Shown piece after piece: positions 1 through 11,045 of a DNA stretch of 64,000 bases (its first letter is position 1; every line of letters starts with the position of its first letter). The position numbers and the translations under genes were made by a program. The DNA comes from Serratia marcescens. Lineage in GTDB: Bacteria; Pseudomonadota; Gammaproteobacteria; Enterobacterales; Enterobacteriaceae. The stretch is from NCBI RefSeq assembly GCF_006715005.1, contig NZ_VFMJ01000001.1:2852001-2916000 (forward strand), read 5' to 3'. The notes under the pieces were generated by a model. That model had not been told where the DNA came from. It worked only from the letters and a program-made list of their open reading frames with translations, and searched no databases.

Positions 1-188
1 ATCAGCCCCGCCACGCCCAGCGCGATGATGATGCGCACCGAAGACTGTGTCAGGATGTTGCTCAAGTTCATCAGGCTGAGGAAGGTAGGATCCTGAATGA
101 TGATGATGGCCAACAGCACCAGCAACACCACGTAAATGCCGCCTTCCTTGAAATAGGTAAATAAGGTTTTTTTATTTAGCGCGTTCAT
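1..188 (-). CDS. mglC: Galactose/methyl-galactoside ABC transporter permease MglC (partial, N-terminal part only)
   Basis: Only the first 62 codons are present; the gene runs off the left edge. The visible protein begins MNALNKKTLFTYFKEGG, followed by a hydrophobic segment rich in V, L and I (about residues 18-34), then the stretch around SLMNLSNILTQSS, which matches the start of E. coli MglC. MglC is the inner-membrane channel of the importer for galactose and beta-methylgalactoside and works with MglA (ATPase) and MglB (binding protein). It starts 11 bases after the mglA stop codon, so it is the third gene of mglBAC. Identification rests on the visible N-terminus plus the operon context. 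Confidence 0.9.
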   Translation of the reverse strand, partial: MNALNKKTLFTYFKEGGIYVVLLVLLAIIIIQDPTFLSLMNLSNILTQSSVRIIIALGVAGL

Positions 189-199
189 AATTCCGATCC

Positions 200-1708
200 T
201 TAAAGGTGCAGGGAGGCGAGACGTAAGATTTCATTTTGCGAGGTCTGTTTGGTATTAACGATGCCCGCAACCTGACCATTGCTCATCACCAAAATACGGT
301 CGGTGATCCCCAAAAGCTCCGGCATTTCGGACGAGACGATAATGATCCCCTTGCCCTTCTTCGCCAGTTCGGTCATCAGCTGATAAATCTCGAACTTGGC
401 GCCCACGTCGATGCCGCGCGTCGGTTCATCCAGCATCAGGATCTCCGGCTGCGTCAGCAGCCAGCGGCCGATGATCACCTTCTGCTGATTGCCGCCGGAC
501 AGCGAGCCGATATGGGTGTGATGCCCCGGCGTTTTCACCCGCATGGCGTCGATCACCCACTGGGTGTCGCTCTTCATCCGCGCGTTATCCAGCAGGCCGA
601 GCTTGTTTTTATAGTTGCGGATATTGGAGATCAGCGAGTTGAAGCCCACGTCGAGGTAAGCATAAATCCCGGTGGATCGGCGCTCTTCGGTCACCAACGC
701 AAAACCGTGGTTGATTGCTTCGTTGGCGCTGTGGTTATCGATCGCTTTACCGTGCAGCTTGATAGTGCCCGCCACCTTTTCGCGAATGCCGAACAGCGTC
801 TCGACGATATCGGTGCGTTTGGCGCCCACCAGCCCGGCGATGCCGAGGATCTCGCCCTGATGCAGATCGAAGGACACATCGCGGATCGAGGGCTGGCGCA
901 GCGACGTCAGGTTCTTCACCTCAAGGATCACTTCGCCCGGCGTGTTTTGCCTGTCGGGGAAACGCTGGCTCAGCGAGCGGCCGACCATCATGGCGATGAT
1001 CTTGTCCATATCCAGCCCTTCCAGCGGCTGGGTGGCGATCCACTGACCATCGCGCAGCACCGTTATCTCGTCGCACAGCTGGAAGATCTCTTCCATCTTG
1101 TGCGAGATATAGACGATGCCGCAGCCGCGCTCTTTCAGCTTGCGGATGATGGTGAACAGGTGATTGACCTCTTTTTCCGTCAGCGAAGAGGTCGGTTCAT
1201 CCATGATGACGATTTTGGCGTCGTAGGAGAACGCCTTGGCGATTTCGATCATCTGCATCTGCGACACCGACAGGTTGCCCACCTTTTCGCGCGGGTTGAT
1301 GTCGATATCCAGCTCGTCGAAGATCGCCTGGGTGTCTTTGAGCATTTTTTCCTGATCGACGAACAGGCCTTTGGTCGGGTAACGCCCCAGCCACATGTTG
1401 TCCATCACGGTGCGTTGCAGCACCAGGTTCAGCTCCTGATGCACCATGGATACGCCGTGTTCCAGCGCTTCCTTCGAGCTCTTGAAATCGATTTCCCGGC
1501 CCTGAAACACAATGCTGCCGCTGTCTTTTTTGTAAATGCCGAACAGGCATTTCAGCAACGTCGATTTCCCCGCGCCGTTCTCCCCCATCAGGGCGTGAAT
1601 AGAGTGCGGACGGACGCGTAAATTGACATTGTCCAAGGCTTTGACGCCGGGAAACGACTTACAGATATCCGTCATTTCCAGCAAAAATTCGCGTGAGCTA
1701 TCGGCCAT
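200..1708 (-). CDS. mglA: Galactose/methyl-galactoside ABC transporter, ATP-binding subunit MglA
   Basis: A 502-residue protein (E. coli MglA is about 506) with two fused nucleotide-binding domains, as usual for sugar importers of the Rbs/Mgl/Ara type. The first domain has a canonical Walker A, GENGAGKS (residues 42-49), the signature LSVSQMQM and the Walker B IVIMDEPT. The second has GLVGAKRT where a Walker A would be, so its P-loop is degenerate, but it keeps a good LSGGNQQK signature and LMLDEPTRG; this asymmetry is normal in the family. It energises uptake through MglC. The gene lies between mglB (99-base gap containing a strong stem-loop) and mglC. Confidence 0.97.
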   Translation of the reverse strand: MADSSREFLLEMTDICKSFPGVKALDNVNLRVRPHSIHALMGENGAGKSTLLKCLFGIYKKDSGSIVFQGREIDFKSSKEALEHGVSMVHQELNLVLQRTVMDNMWLGRYPTKGLFVDQEKMLKDTQAIFDELDIDINPREKVGNLSVSQMQMIEIAKAFSYDAKIVIMDEPTSSLTEKEVNHLFTIIRKLKERGCGIVYISHKMEEIFQLCDEITVLRDGQWIATQPLEGLDMDKIIAMMVGRSLSQRFPDRQNTPGEVILEVKNLTSLRQPSIRDVSFDLHQGEILGIAGLVGAKRTDIVETLFGIREKVAGTIKLHGKAIDNHSANEAINHGFALVTEERRSTGIYAYLDVGFNSLISNIRNYKNKLGLLDNARMKSDTQWVIDAMRVKTPGHHTHIGSLSGGNQQKVIIGRWLLTQPEILMLDEPTRGIDVGAKFEIYQLMTELAKKGKGIIIVSSEMPELLGITDRILVMSNGQVAGIVNTKQTSQNEILRLASLHL

Positions 1709-1746
1709 AAATACACCTGGCTTAACGATCTTGCAGTCGTAAACAT

Positions 1747-1787
1747 CCCCGCCGGCGGTATTCCTGGTGTTGGCGCCGCCGGCGGGG
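1747..1787 (-). repeat. mglB-mglA intercistronic stem-loop
   Basis: Perfect 12-base inverted repeat: CCCCGCCGGCGG (1747-1758) and CCGCCGGCGGGG (1776-1787) around a 17-base loop. It lies between the mglB stop and the mglA start and has no run of T, so it looks like an mRNA-stabilising or attenuating hairpin and not a full terminator. Such elements commonly keep binding-protein mRNA in excess over the ATPase and permease; that role here is inferred. Confidence 0.7.
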
Positions 1788-1807
1788 TCTTAGCGGGATC
1801 TCAATTC

Positions 1808-2800
1808 TTATTTAACAAACTGAGACAGGTTGTCTTTATCTACGCCGACGTAAGGAATACGCACGACTTTATTTTCGACTTTATATTGGGTGCCTTCGGT
1901 GGCCGGTTTGCCCGCCGCCAGGTTTTTCGCCAGCTCGAAGGTGGCTTTCGCCTGGTTGTCGGCATCGTTCAGCACCGTGCCCGCCATCGCGCCGGATTTC
2001 ACCAGCGCCAGCGCTTCAGGCAACGCATCGACGCCAAACACCGGGATACTGGTCTTGTTGTGCGCTTTCAGCGCTTCCACCGCGCCCATCGCCATGGCGT
2101 CGTTGTTGGCGATCACCACTTCAATCTTGTTGGCATTCGGGCCGGAGAGCCAGGCGTCCATCTTGTCTTTCGCCTGCGCGGTATCCCACATCGCGGTATC
2201 CATCTGCAGCTGCTGGGTCTTGATACCCTTTTCATTCAGCGTTTTCACCACGTAGGTGGTGCGCGCTTCGGCATCCGGGTGGCCCGGTTCGCCCTTCAGC
2301 AGCACGTACTGGATCTGGCCGTCTTTGTTCAGGTCCCAGGCCGGGTTGGCTTTCCAGTGTTTGGCGATCAGCTCGCCCTGGATCACGCCGGACTCTTTGG
2401 AGTCGGTGCCGACGTAATACGCCTTGTCGTAGCTGTCCAGCGCCTTGCGGGAAGGTTCTTTGTTGTAGAACACCACCGGGATATCGTTTGCGCGCGCCTT
2501 ATCGATAACCACCGGCGCCGCGGCCGGATCGACCAGGTTGATCGCCAGCGCTTTCACGCCCTTGGCCAGCAGCACGTCGATCTGATCGTTCTGTTTGGAC
2601 TGGTCGTTCTGCGAGTCATTCATCAGCAGGGTAACGTCCGGGGAGGCTTTAGCGTCTTTCTCAATCGCCTTGCGCACCACCGACATAAAGTTGTCGTCGT
2701 ATTTGTAAATCGTGACGCCAATACGGGTATCAGCATGGGCTGCGGCGCCAAACATCATGGCTGCGGCCATGGCGGCCAGGGTGAAAACCTTCTTATTCAT
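1808..2800 (-). CDS. mglB: Periplasmic galactose/glucose-binding protein MglB
   Basis: A 330-residue periplasmic binding protein with a clear signal peptide ([23 protein letters not shown], cleavage after about residue 23). The mature start, [20 protein letters not shown], is that of the galactose-binding protein, as are [17 protein letters not shown] and [12 protein letters not shown]. MglB delivers galactose and glucose to MglA/MglC and, in E. coli, also serves the Trg chemoreceptor. It is the promoter-proximal gene of mglBAC. A CRP site and a GalS-type operator lie about 220-250 bases upstream (3019-3052), a distance similar to the E. coli arrangement. Confidence 0.97.
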   Translation of the reverse strand: MNKKVFTLAAMAAAMMFGAAAHADTRIGVTIYKYDDNFMSVVRKAIEKDAKASPDVTLLMNDSQNDQSKQNDQIDVLLAKGVKALAINLVDPAAAPVVIDKARANDIPVVFYNKEPSRKALDSYDKAYYVGTDSKESGVIQGELIAKHWKANPAWDLNKDGQIQYVLLKGEPGHPDAEARTTYVVKTLNEKGIKTQQLQMDTAMWDTAQAKDKMDAWLSGPNANKIEVVIANNDAMAMGAVEALKAHNKTSIPVFGVDALPEALALVKSGAMAGTVLNDADNQAKATFELAKNLAAGKPATEGTQYKVENKVVRIPYVGVDKDNLSQFVK

Positions 2801-3018
2801 TGTCAGTCTCCGGTTCTGTGTAGGGTATTACTCGTCTTTGAGCCAATGGTCACCGGCAGTGCGCACACCCCAGGCCAGGCGATTTCCACTCAACACCTGT
2901 CGTCCGTGGATCTTGTTATTTCCGAGAAATGCTGTGTCAGCGCGAGATAAAGGTTGCAGCGGCAAGGGCCTTTGCGCCGGAAAACGCCTAGAGCATAGAC
3001 GGCGTGATGTTAATATTC

Positions 3019-3034
3019 TGTGAATTTTCTCACA
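3019..3034 (-). promoter_or_regulatory. CRP-binding site of the mgl promoter
   Basis: TGTGAATTTTCTCACA is a perfect TGTGA-N6-TCACA palindrome, the consensus for the cAMP receptor protein. It lies 219 bases upstream of mglB and 3 bases from the Gal-type operator, as expected for the catabolite-activated, GalS-repressed mgl promoter. Confidence 0.85.
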
Positions 3035-3036
3035 GA

Positions 3037-3052
3037 TTGAAAACGGTTACAC
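3037..3052 (-). promoter_or_regulatory. GalS/GalR-type operator upstream of mglB
   Basis: On the minus strand this reads GTGTAACCGTTTTCAA, a near-perfect match to the Gal operator consensus GTGNAANCGNTTNCAC (the last base differs). It adjoins the CRP site, so repressor binding should interfere with CRP activation of mglBAC. Confidence 0.8.
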
Positions 3053-3064
3053 AAGATTAAATCG

Positions 3065-4102
3065 TCAGAGAGTGACCGTCACCTCACTTTGCCAGGGGGC
3101 GACAGAATGGCGCCGCACCAGCGTCGGCATGAACAGATGAGCGGCCTGCGGCTCCGCCAGGCCTGCTGCGCCCTGCAATGCCAGCTCGGTGGCCAGCGTG
3201 GCCATCGAGACGATCGGGTAGCGCACCGTGGTGAGTTTGGGGCTGGTGTAACGCGCAATGGGAATGTCGTCGAAGCCGATCAGCGAGAAATGCTGCGGCA
3301 CCGTGATACCGTTTTCTTTCAGCACCGCCATGGCGCCGGCGGCCATGGCGTCGTTGTAGGCGAACACCGCGCTCAGCTGTAGGTTACGCCCCAACAGTTC
3401 CACCATCGCCGCCTCGCCGCCCTGCAGATCCGGCGAACCGTAGGCGCGCCAGTTGTCCGATGTGGCCAGCCCGGCGGCGGCCATCGCCTGCGCATAGCCC
3501 TGCTGGCGCAGCGGCCCGTCTTCGATCGGGTGATTGGAGCCCAGATAGCCGATGCGCCTATGGCCCTGCGACAGCAAAAGACGCATCGCCATTTCCGCGC
3601 CGCAGACGTTATCCAGCCCGACGCAGCGCGGCTCATAGCCGGGGATAATCCGGTTGATCAGCACCATGCCCGGCACCTGCTCCAGAAAGCCGATCAGCTC
3701 GGCGTCGCTCAGGGCTTTGGCATGAACAATCAGGGCATTACAGCGCTGGCGGATCAGCACTTCGATCGCGTGGCGCTCTTTGTCCGCCTGATGATAGCTG
3801 TTGCCGATCAGCAGATACTTGTGGTGTTTCTGCGCCACCGTGTCTACCGCTTTCACCAGCGCACCGAAGAACGGATCGGAGACGTCCATCACCACCACGC
3901 CCAGGGTATCGCTGCTTTGGGTCGCCAGCGCCTGCGCGTTGGCATTGGGCCGGTAGCCCAGTTCCGCCACCGCCTGCAACACCTGCTCGCGCGTCTCCTT
4001 GCTGGTCAGCGCGCTGTGGTTCAGCACGCGGGAGACGGTCGCCACGGAAACCCCGGCGCGTTTCGCCACGTCGCGAATGGTGATCGGATGAACTGGAGGC
4101 AT
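3065..4102 (-). CDS. galS: LacI-family repressor of galactose transport, GalS
   Basis: A 345-residue LacI/GalR regulator (E. coli GalS is 346). The N-terminal helix-turn-helix and hinge ([20 protein letters not shown], residues 7-26) is followed by a periplasmic-binding-protein-like effector domain with [36 protein letters not shown] and [19 protein letters not shown]. It should bind galactose or fucose and repress mgl and its own gene. It sits upstream of mglB on the same strand, as in E. coli. GalR is a close paralogue; the position next to mglBAC and yeiB-folE supports GalS. Confidence 0.93.
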   Translation of the reverse strand: MPPVHPITIRDVAKRAGVSVATVSRVLNHSALTSKETREQVLQAVAELGYRPNANAQALATQSSDTLGVVVMDVSDPFFGALVKAVDTVAQKHHKYLLIGNSYHQADKERHAIEVLIRQRCNALIVHAKALSDAELIGFLEQVPGMVLINRIIPGYEPRCVGLDNVCGAEMAMRLLLSQGHRRIGYLGSNHPIEDGPLRQQGYAQAMAAAGLATSDNWRAYGSPDLQGGEAAMVELLGRNLQLSAVFAYNDAMAAGAMAVLKENGITVPQHFSLIGFDDIPIARYTSPKLTTVRYPIVSMATLATELALQGAAGLAEPQAAHLFMPTLVRRHSVAPWQSEVTVTL

Positions 4103-4166
4103 GCGGGATCCTGAAATCGGGGTAGTGGCCGGTGGCGCTATCCTACCCCGATTGGCTCGCTGCTCG

Positions 4167-4201
4167 CGTGAATTACGTCACAGGAAAGAAAACGTTTACA
4201 T
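4167..4201 (-). promoter_or_regulatory. galS promoter region: CRP-like site and imperfect Gal operator
   Basis: CGTGAATTACGTCACA (4167-4182) has GTGA-N6-TCAC symmetry typical of CRP sites. Next to it, on the minus strand, ATGTAAACGTTTTCTT (4186-4201) keeps the core AA-N-CG-N-TT of the Gal operator but has weak outer bases. The pair mirrors the arrangement at the mgl promoter and suggests galS is autoregulated and under catabolite control, with a weaker operator. Confidence 0.6.
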
Positions 4202-4228
4202 ACATTTTTTTAACCTGCCGGCAGACGC

Positions 4229-5401
4229 TCACTTCAGCGCTTTGGGTTCCGCTTCGCCGGCGGCCAGCTGCGTCAGCTTGCGCCACAGCCACTCCATCGG
4301 CCCCTGTTCGAAGTAACGCAGCCACAGTGCGGAAAACGCCAGGTTGGCCAGCCAGACCAGCGGCACGAACGCCAACAGCTGCAGCCGGTCGAACTGCTCA
4401 TAGAGGCCAAAGCGATAAAACAACGTGGTGCAGATCAGCGTTTGCAGCAGGTAGTTGCTCAACGCCATACGCCCCACCAGGGTCAACCAGTGGGCGATGC
4501 GCATGCGCGACAGCGTGGGCCAGAAACCGTAACACAGCGCCAGATAGCCCATCGCCTGCAGCGGGGCGCCCAGCTCACGCGGTACCTGCAGCAGGAAACC
4601 GCTCCAGCGATAATCCCAATGGACCTGCCATTGCAGCGCCACCGCCGGCAGTTGAATCAGCACCGAAAGCGGCAGCAGCCACGCCGCCTGCCGCAGGTAA
4701 TAGGCTGAGGAATAACTGCCGCGCAGCCAGCCGCTGCGCATCAGCCCGGCGCCGAACAGCATCAGACCCGCCAGTTCCCAGCCATACTGCGCGCCGATGG
4801 CCAGCAGGCTGGACGAGAGCAGATCGGTGCGGCTGCGCCAGGCTTCGAAACCGCCCTGCAGCTTCCAGAACTTCTCGTACTGCAGCTCCGCCACGCCCGG
4901 CTGCCAGAAGCTGCCCGGCTCACCGTGCGAGACGAAGCCAAGCAGCAGCAGCACCGCCACGCCGATCAGGTAGAGCACCACGCCGGTTTTCAGCAGCTGG
5001 AAAGTTTCTTTGGCCTCGCGGATCATACGCCAGCACACCAGGCCGATCAGCCCGTAGGCCAGCAGAATATCGCCGTCCCACAGGAAGATGGCGTGGGCAA
5101 GGCCGAACAGCACCAGCCACGACAGCCGCGCGCGGATCCAGCTTTTGCCGCGCCGCAGCAGCATGTGCAGCCCGGCGCCGAACAACAGCGCGAACATCGC
5201 CAGGAACTTGGCCTGGGCGAAGAGATCGAGCAGCGCCCAGGTCCAGGCGTCGCGCGATGACGGCATGCCCAGATAGGCCGGGTTGAGGTAGGCGGCCTTC
5301 GGCAAACCGAAGGCGCTGATGTTCAGCAATAAAATGCCGAGGATGGCGATACCGCGCACGCAGTCCAGCGTGGCGATGCGCGGCAGAGGGTGACTGTTCA
5401 T
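4229..5401 (-). CDS. yeiB: YeiB-type DUF418 integral membrane protein
   Basis: A 390-residue polytopic inner-membrane protein. The N-terminus around RIATLDCVRGIAILGILLLN is the hallmark of the YeiB family (DUF418, heparan-alpha-glucosaminide acetyltransferase-like fold), and the C-terminal part with VGRMALSNYLLQTLICTTLF is the DUF418 domain. About ten hydrophobic segments can be read. The biochemical function of the family is unsettled. Its place between folE and galS is the same as in E. coli. It follows folE on the same strand after a terminator-like hairpin, so co-transcription is uncertain. Confidence 0.9.
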   Translation of the reverse strand: MNSHPLPRIATLDCVRGIAILGILLLNISAFGLPKAAYLNPAYLGMPSSRDAWTWALLDLFAQAKFLAMFALLFGAGLHMLLRRGKSWIRARLSWLVLFGLAHAIFLWDGDILLAYGLIGLVCWRMIREAKETFQLLKTGVVLYLIGVAVLLLLGFVSHGEPGSFWQPGVAELQYEKFWKLQGGFEAWRSRTDLLSSSLLAIGAQYGWELAGLMLFGAGLMRSGWLRGSYSSAYYLRQAAWLLPLSVLIQLPAVALQWQVHWDYRWSGFLLQVPRELGAPLQAMGYLALCYGFWPTLSRMRIAHWLTLVGRMALSNYLLQTLICTTLFYRFGLYEQFDRLQLLAFVPLVWLANLAFSALWLRYFEQGPMEWLWRKLTQLAAGEAEPKALK

Positions 5402-5426
5402 TTTTTATCGCTGTCTTCCGCTCATG

Positions 5427-5448
5427 AAAAAGGCGCCCGCAGGCGCCT
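5427..5448 (-). terminator. Terminator-like hairpin after folE
   Basis: On the minus strand AGGCGCC-TGCG-GGCGCCT is followed by TTTT, a compact intrinsic terminator. It lies 33 bases past the folE stop and 26 bases before the yeiB start. Confidence 0.65.
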
Positions 5449-5480
5449 GTTGTCGTCTTGCGGGTTGCCCCGCAACGCCA

Positions 5481-6146
5481 TCACCCCTGGTGATGACGCA
5501 CCGCGCGCAGGAACTCCTGGCGGGTGTTCTGGCTGGACTTGAACAGCCCCCCCAACGAGGTGGTCGTGGTGGCGCTGGTCGCGTCGCGGATGCCGCGCGC
5601 TTTGACACAATAATGGACCGCATCGATCGATACCGCCACGTTATTGGTACCGAGCAGAGTCTGCAGCGCCACCAGGATCTGCTGGGTCAGGCGCTCTTGC
5701 ACCTGCGGACGCTGGGAGAAGAACTGCACGATGCGGTTGATCTTCGACAGGCCGATCACCGAGTCTTTCGGGATATAGGCCACGGTGGCCTTGCCGTCGA
5801 TGGTTACGAAGTGGTGCTCGCAGGTGCTGGTCAGCGTGATATCGCGCACCGTCACCATCTCATCCACCTTCATCTTGTTCTCGATGACGGTGATTTTCGG
5901 GAAGTTGGCGTAATCCAGCCCGGAGAAGATCTCGTCGACATACATTTTGGCGATGCGATGCGGCGTCTCCGCCAGGCTGTCGTCGGACAGATCGAGATTC
6001 AGCAGCTGCATGATTTCGGTCATGTGCTCTTTGATGCGGCGCTTGCGCGTTTCGCGATCCAGCACTTCCCCGCGCAGCGGTGTCTCCAGACCACGCTCTT
6101 CCAGTGCCGCATGCACCAGCGCGGCTTCTTTACTTAATGATGTCAT
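5481..6146 (-). CDS. folE: GTP cyclohydrolase I FolE
   Basis: A 221-residue GTP cyclohydrolase I, nearly the E. coli length (222). It converts GTP to 7,8-dihydroneopterin triphosphate, the first step of folate synthesis and a source of pterins. The zinc ligands are visible: Cys109 and His112 in TSTCEHHF and Cys180 in HYCVKARG. Substrate-binding motifs [19 protein letters not shown] and LTQQI are intact. The start is preceded by AGGAGA at good spacing. It faces the same way as yeiB and galS. Confidence 0.97.
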   Translation of the reverse strand: MTSLSKEAALVHAALEERGLETPLRGEVLDRETRKRRIKEHMTEIMQLLNLDLSDDSLAETPHRIAKMYVDEIFSGLDYANFPKITVIENKMKVDEMVTVRDITLTSTCEHHFVTIDGKATVAYIPKDSVIGLSKINRIVQFFSQRPQVQERLTQQILVALQTLLGTNNVAVSIDAVHYCVKARGIRDATSATTTTSLGGLFKSSQNTRQEFLRAVRHHQG

Positions 6147-6390
6147 GTACTTGTTCTCCTGCGGACGGAACCCGCCGGCGGCCTGGTAGGGCGTGCGGCC
6201 GGCGAATTGCTTGCTCTCGTGACGGCAGAGTTTTCGTGATGGATAACGTGAACCCGGTCAAGATTTTGCCCCCACTGTAGATGAGAGCGCGGCGATTATC
6301 CAGTGATTGTGCTTCATCCGCAGGTGAAATATTCGCATTTAGCACAATCAGGCCGGCTGCGGGATTCCACGCTTTTTGTATGGATTTTAA

Positions 6391-7560
6391 TCAGCGCATC
6401 GCCGTTTTTTGCGCCAACCGCCGCGCCGGGGTATTCATCACCAACGCACCGGCCACCAACAGCGCCGCCACCGCCACGTACAACGCCGGCTCCAGCCGAT
6501 GGGTCATGGCGGTCGACAGCGCCGACAGCATCGGCCCGACCAGTTGGCCGATCGCATAACCGGTGGTCAGCAATCCGGCCATGTAGCGCGCATGGCGCGG
6601 CGCCAGTTCACGGCCGTGCTGAAGGGCGAGCTGCACCACGCAGAGGAAACCGCCGCCGGTCAGCAACGCCCCCAACGCCAGGCCGGTCACACCCGGCACC
6701 ACTTCGGCGCTCAGCACGCCCAGCGCCTGTATCCACAGCGTGATCGCCAGCCGGGTCTGGGTGGTCAGCCGATGACGGGTCAAAATGCCGATCACAATCC
6801 CCAGCACCGCCGCGCCGCCGAACACCGGCCAGACGAACTGCGCGAACAGGCTACCGGGAAAGCGCGCGGCCGCCATCTGCGACAAGAACGTCGCCGGCAG
6901 GATGTAGCCAAAGCCGGCCAGGCTGTAGCTCCACACCAGGCGTTTGAGCGCCGGCGTCAGCAGCAGCGGCTCCGGGGCCACATCCGGGCGATGCAGCTCG
7001 CCGCTGCGCGGCAGAAAGGCGCTAATTCCCCCGACCAACACCAGCGCCAGCCCGCCATACACCAGCCAGGCCTGCGCCGCCGTCAGCCCCAGCGTGTTGA
7101 TGCCCACCGCCAGCATGCCGCTGAGGAAGATACCGGCGCCCGGCCCGGCGAACACCGCCGCGCTCAGCGCCGGCCGGCCGTAGTGCGCCAACCGCTCGTT
7201 GGTCCAGGCCGCCACCAGCACCATCGCCCAGCCGCTGGCCCAGCCGATGACGAAGCGCAGCGCACCGTGCATCCATTCATCCTGCGCCAGCGCCGACAGC
7301 AGCGTCAGCGCCATCGCGCCCCATACGCCCAGCCACAGGCGCCGCTCGACGTGGCGCGTGGCGCGCATCGCGTCGTAGGCGCCGCACAGGTAGCCCAAAT
7401 AGTTGATCGCCGCCACCAGTCCAGCGCCGGTGAGGCTGAACTGGTGTTCCGCGATCATCAGCGGCACCTGGGGAGTGAAAGCGAAGCGGCCAATGCCCAT
7501 CGCGACGATCAGCGCGGCAAAACCGCTCAAGGCAATACGTAAAGCCATACCGGTATCCAA
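6391..7560 (-). CDS. YbfB/YjiJ-family MFS transporter
   Basis: A 389-residue protein with about 12 hydrophobic segments. The N-terminus (ALRIALSGFAALIVAMGIGR, then FAFTPQVPLMIAEHQ) carries the GRFAFTPxLPLM-type motif typical of the YbfB/YjiJ branch of the major facilitator superfamily, and YLGYLCGAYDAMR fits the MFS loop 2-3 region. The substrate is unknown. It is divergent from the LysR gene at 7654, with 93 bases between the starts, a common arrangement when the regulator controls an exporter. No terminator is evident between it and folE. Confidence 0.85.
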   Translation of the reverse strand: MDTGMALRIALSGFAALIVAMGIGRFAFTPQVPLMIAEHQFSLTGAGLVAAINYLGYLCGAYDAMRATRHVERRLWLGVWGAMALTLLSALAQDEWMHGALRFVIGWASGWAMVLVAAWTNERLAHYGRPALSAAVFAGPGAGIFLSGMLAVGINTLGLTAAQAWLVYGGLALVLVGGISAFLPRSGELHRPDVAPEPLLLTPALKRLVWSYSLAGFGYILPATFLSQMAAARFPGSLFAQFVWPVFGGAAVLGIVIGILTRHRLTTQTRLAITLWIQALGVLSAEVVPGVTGLALGALLTGGGFLCVVQLALQHGRELAPRHARYMAGLLTTGYAIGQLVGPMLSALSTAMTHRLEPALYVAVAALLVAGALVMNTPARRLAQKTAMR

Positions 7561-7653
7561 AAGGTTAAAAGAAAGTTGCCAGTATCATGCCGCAGTATTA
7601 AACTCACAAAAACTGAATAATAGTTATCAAGTTCATCACGAAACGAGAATATT

Positions 7654-8574
7654 ATGGATCTGACCCAGCTTCGCATGTTCTGCTGCGTAGCGGAAACCGG
7701 CTCGGTCGCCCGCGCCGCCGAGCAGCTGCACCGCGTGCCGTCGAACCTGACCACCCGGCTGCGCCAGCTTGAGCAGGAGCTGGGCGCCGATCTGTTTATC
7801 CGCGAAAAACAGCGCCTGCGCCTGTCGCCGATGGGCCATAACTTTCTGTGCTACGCCAACCGCATCCTGGCGCTCAGCGACGAGGCGATGAGCATCACCC
7901 ATGCCGGTGAACCGGCGGGCAACTTCGCCCTCGGCTCGATGGAAAGCACCGCCGCCACCCGCCTGCCCTCGCTGCTGGCGGCTTACCACCAACGTTTCTC
8001 GCAGGTTTCGCTGTCGCTGACCACCGGCACCTCCGGCGAAATCGCCGATCGGGTGCGCGCCGGCACGCTGGCGGCGGCGCTGGTCGATGGCCCGGTACCT
8101 TATGACGAGTTGAACGGCTGCATCGCCTATCCTGAACATATGGTGGTGATCTCCTGCCTCGATCACGCGAAGATCCACAGCGCCAAAGACGCCAATGGCG
8201 AAACGCTGTTCGCCTTTCGCGCCAGCTGCTCCTATCGCCTGCGGCTGGAGGCCTGGTTCAAGCGCGAAGGCGCGCGGCCGGGGCAAATTATGGAGATCCA
8301 GTCCTATCACGCCATGCTGGCCTGCGTCGCCAGCGGCGCCGGGCTGGCGATGATCCCGCATTCGGTGCTCAGCCTGCTGCCGGGTCATGAGCGGGTTCGA
8401 GTTCACACCCTGCCGCCTGAAGTCGCCGACACCGCCACCTGGCTGCTGTGGCGCCGCGACGCGTTCGGGCCGAACGTGCGCGCGCTGAAAGAGTTGATTA
8501 TTGAACAGACGGAAACCGCCGCTGTTGATGAAAGCACCCCCAACGATTTATCAGACGTTATCGATATCGTCTGA
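7654..8574 (+). CDS. LysR-family regulator adjacent to frmAB (PtrR/YneJ-like)
   Basis: A 306-residue LysR regulator. The N-terminal winged helix (MDLTQLRMFCCVAETGSVAR, then AAEQLHRVPSNLTTRLRQLE) and the effector domain (GSMESTAATRLPSLLA, YHAMLACVASGAGLAMIP) resemble E. coli YneJ/PtrR as I recall it. The gene lies 26 bases upstream of frmA on the same strand and 93 bases from a divergent MFS gene, so it may control either side. E. coli uses the small repressor FrmR in front of frmAB; no frmR is present here. Confidence 0.85.
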   Translation: MDLTQLRMFCCVAETGSVARAAEQLHRVPSNLTTRLRQLEQELGADLFIREKQRLRLSPMGHNFLCYANRILALSDEAMSITHAGEPAGNFALGSMESTAATRLPSLLAAYHQRFSQVSLSLTTGTSGEIADRVRAGTLAAALVDGPVPYDELNGCIAYPEHMVVISCLDHAKIHSAKDANGETLFAFRASCSYRLRLEAWFKREGARPGQIMEIQSYHAMLACVASGAGLAMIPHSVLSLLPGHERVRVHTLPPEVADTATWLLWRRDAFGPNVRALKELIIEQTETAAVDESTPNDLSDVIDIV

Positions 8575-8579
8575 TTTAA

Positions 8580-9728
<1,149 letters not shown>

Positions 9729-9742
9729 GCCAGGAGGCAGAG

Positions 9743-10585
9743 ATGACGCTGTCATTGGAACTTCTCGAAGAGCACCGCATGTTCGGCGGCTGGCAACAGC
9801 GTTATCGCCACGCGGCGCAGAGCCTGAATTGCAACATGACATTCAGCATCTACCTGCCGCCGCCGCGCGATGACAACCCGCCGCCGGTGCTGTACTGGCT
9901 GTCGGGGCTGACCTGCAACGACGAGAACTTCACGTTGAAAGCCGGCGCGCAGCGCATCGCCGCCGAGCTGGGCCTGGTGCTGGTGATGCCGGACACCAGC
10001 CCGCGCGGCGACGAGGTGCCGAACGACGAAGGTTACGACCTGGGCCAGGGCGCCGGGTTTTACCTGAACGCCACCCAGGCGCCATGGGATCGCCACTTCC
10101 GCATGTACGACTACATCAGCGCCGAACTGCCGGCGCTGATCGAACAGCACTTCAGCGTCAGCGATCGTCAGTCGATCTTCGGTCACTCGATGGGCGGCCA
10201 CGGCGCGCTGACGATGGCGTTTCGCAATCCGCAGCGCTTCCGCTCGGTATCGGCCTTCGCGCCGATCGTCAACCCGTGCCAGGTGCCGTGGGGTCGTAAG
10301 GCCTTCACCGCCTATCTGGGCAGCGACGAAAGCCAGTGGCTGCAGTACGACAGCTGCCATCTGCTGGCCAGCGGCGCGGAAAAAATGCCGGTGCTTATCG
10401 ACCAGGGCGATGACGACCAGTTCCTGGCCGATCAGCTGCAGCCCGCGCGGCTGGCCGAGCTGGCGCGCCAGCGCGACTGGCCGCTGACGCTGCGCATTCA
10501 GCCGGGGTACGATCACAGCTACTTCACCATCGCCACCTTCGTGGAAGATCACCTGCGCTTCCACGCCGAGCACCTGTTCCGCTGA
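9743..10585 (+). CDS. frmB: S-formylglutathione hydrolase
   Basis: A 280-residue esterase-D-type alpha/beta hydrolase that releases formate and glutathione from S-formylglutathione. The nucleophile elbow [17 protein letters not shown] is present; the acid is probably Asp in DQGDDDQFL and the base His in [20 protein letters not shown] is the usual oxyanion-region motif. The start at 9743 is chosen because CAGGAGG precedes it; the same frame stays open further upstream inside frmA, but that extension has no homology. With frmA it forms the formaldehyde detoxification operon. Confidence 0.95.
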   Translation: MTLSLELLEEHRMFGGWQQRYRHAAQSLNCNMTFSIYLPPPRDDNPPPVLYWLSGLTCNDENFTLKAGAQRIAAELGLVLVMPDTSPRGDEVPNDEGYDLGQGAGFYLNATQAPWDRHFRMYDYISAELPALIEQHFSVSDRQSIFGHSMGGHGALTMAFRNPQRFRSVSAFAPIVNPCQVPWGRKAFTAYLGSDESQWLQYDSCHLLASGAEKMPVLIDQGDDDQFLADQLQPARLAELARQRDWPLTLRIQPGYDHSYFTIATFVEDHLRFHAEHLFR

Positions 10586-10590
10586 TAAAA

Positions 10591-10624
10591 AAATCCGGGT
10601 GGTTAAAGCGCCCGGATTTCTTCA
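10591..10624 (+). terminator. Terminator-like hairpin after frmB
   Basis: AAATCCGGG (10591-10599) pairs with CCCGGATTT (10611-10619). The hairpin begins six bases after the frmB stop; the T-run is short, but the location fits the end of the frm operon. Confidence 0.65.
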
Positions 10625-11045
10625 GATTCCGTTGATAAAAAATCGATAATTATCCTCCCATTTGCGTGGGCTGAGCGAGTGCCCAGAGATCGGCGGGCAG
10701 CCTGATACTATTTGAAAAATCAATAAAACAGGAAAAACACAAAAAATAAAACAGCGTGATATAACGAGCAAACCTCATGACAACTAACTAATTATCTGCA
10801 ATCCCCACATCTAATATTATTCCAATTAATTAAATAGCCATCATTTCACCCTGATTTAAGCGACTCCTAATTATTATCATTTTATATCCTTTGATTAGCT
10901 CAGCAATTAAATAATTTAATATCCAGGCTTGTTGTGAAAATAAATTACCCTGATACGATTAAGTGTAAGGCCAGGATTAAACCCCATGCCGACGCACAGG
11001 TAAATAACGCTTTTTATTACACAGTGAACATTAAAGGAAAATACC
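10625..11045. other. AT-rich intergenic stretch before the 108-residue protein
   Basis: About 420 bases, much richer in A and T than the surroundings, with no open frame I can support. A possible promoter for the gene at 11046 is TTGTGA (about 10931) and TACGAT (about 10953) with a 16-base spacer. The abrupt base-composition change suggests acquired or rapidly drifting DNA. Confidence 0.5.
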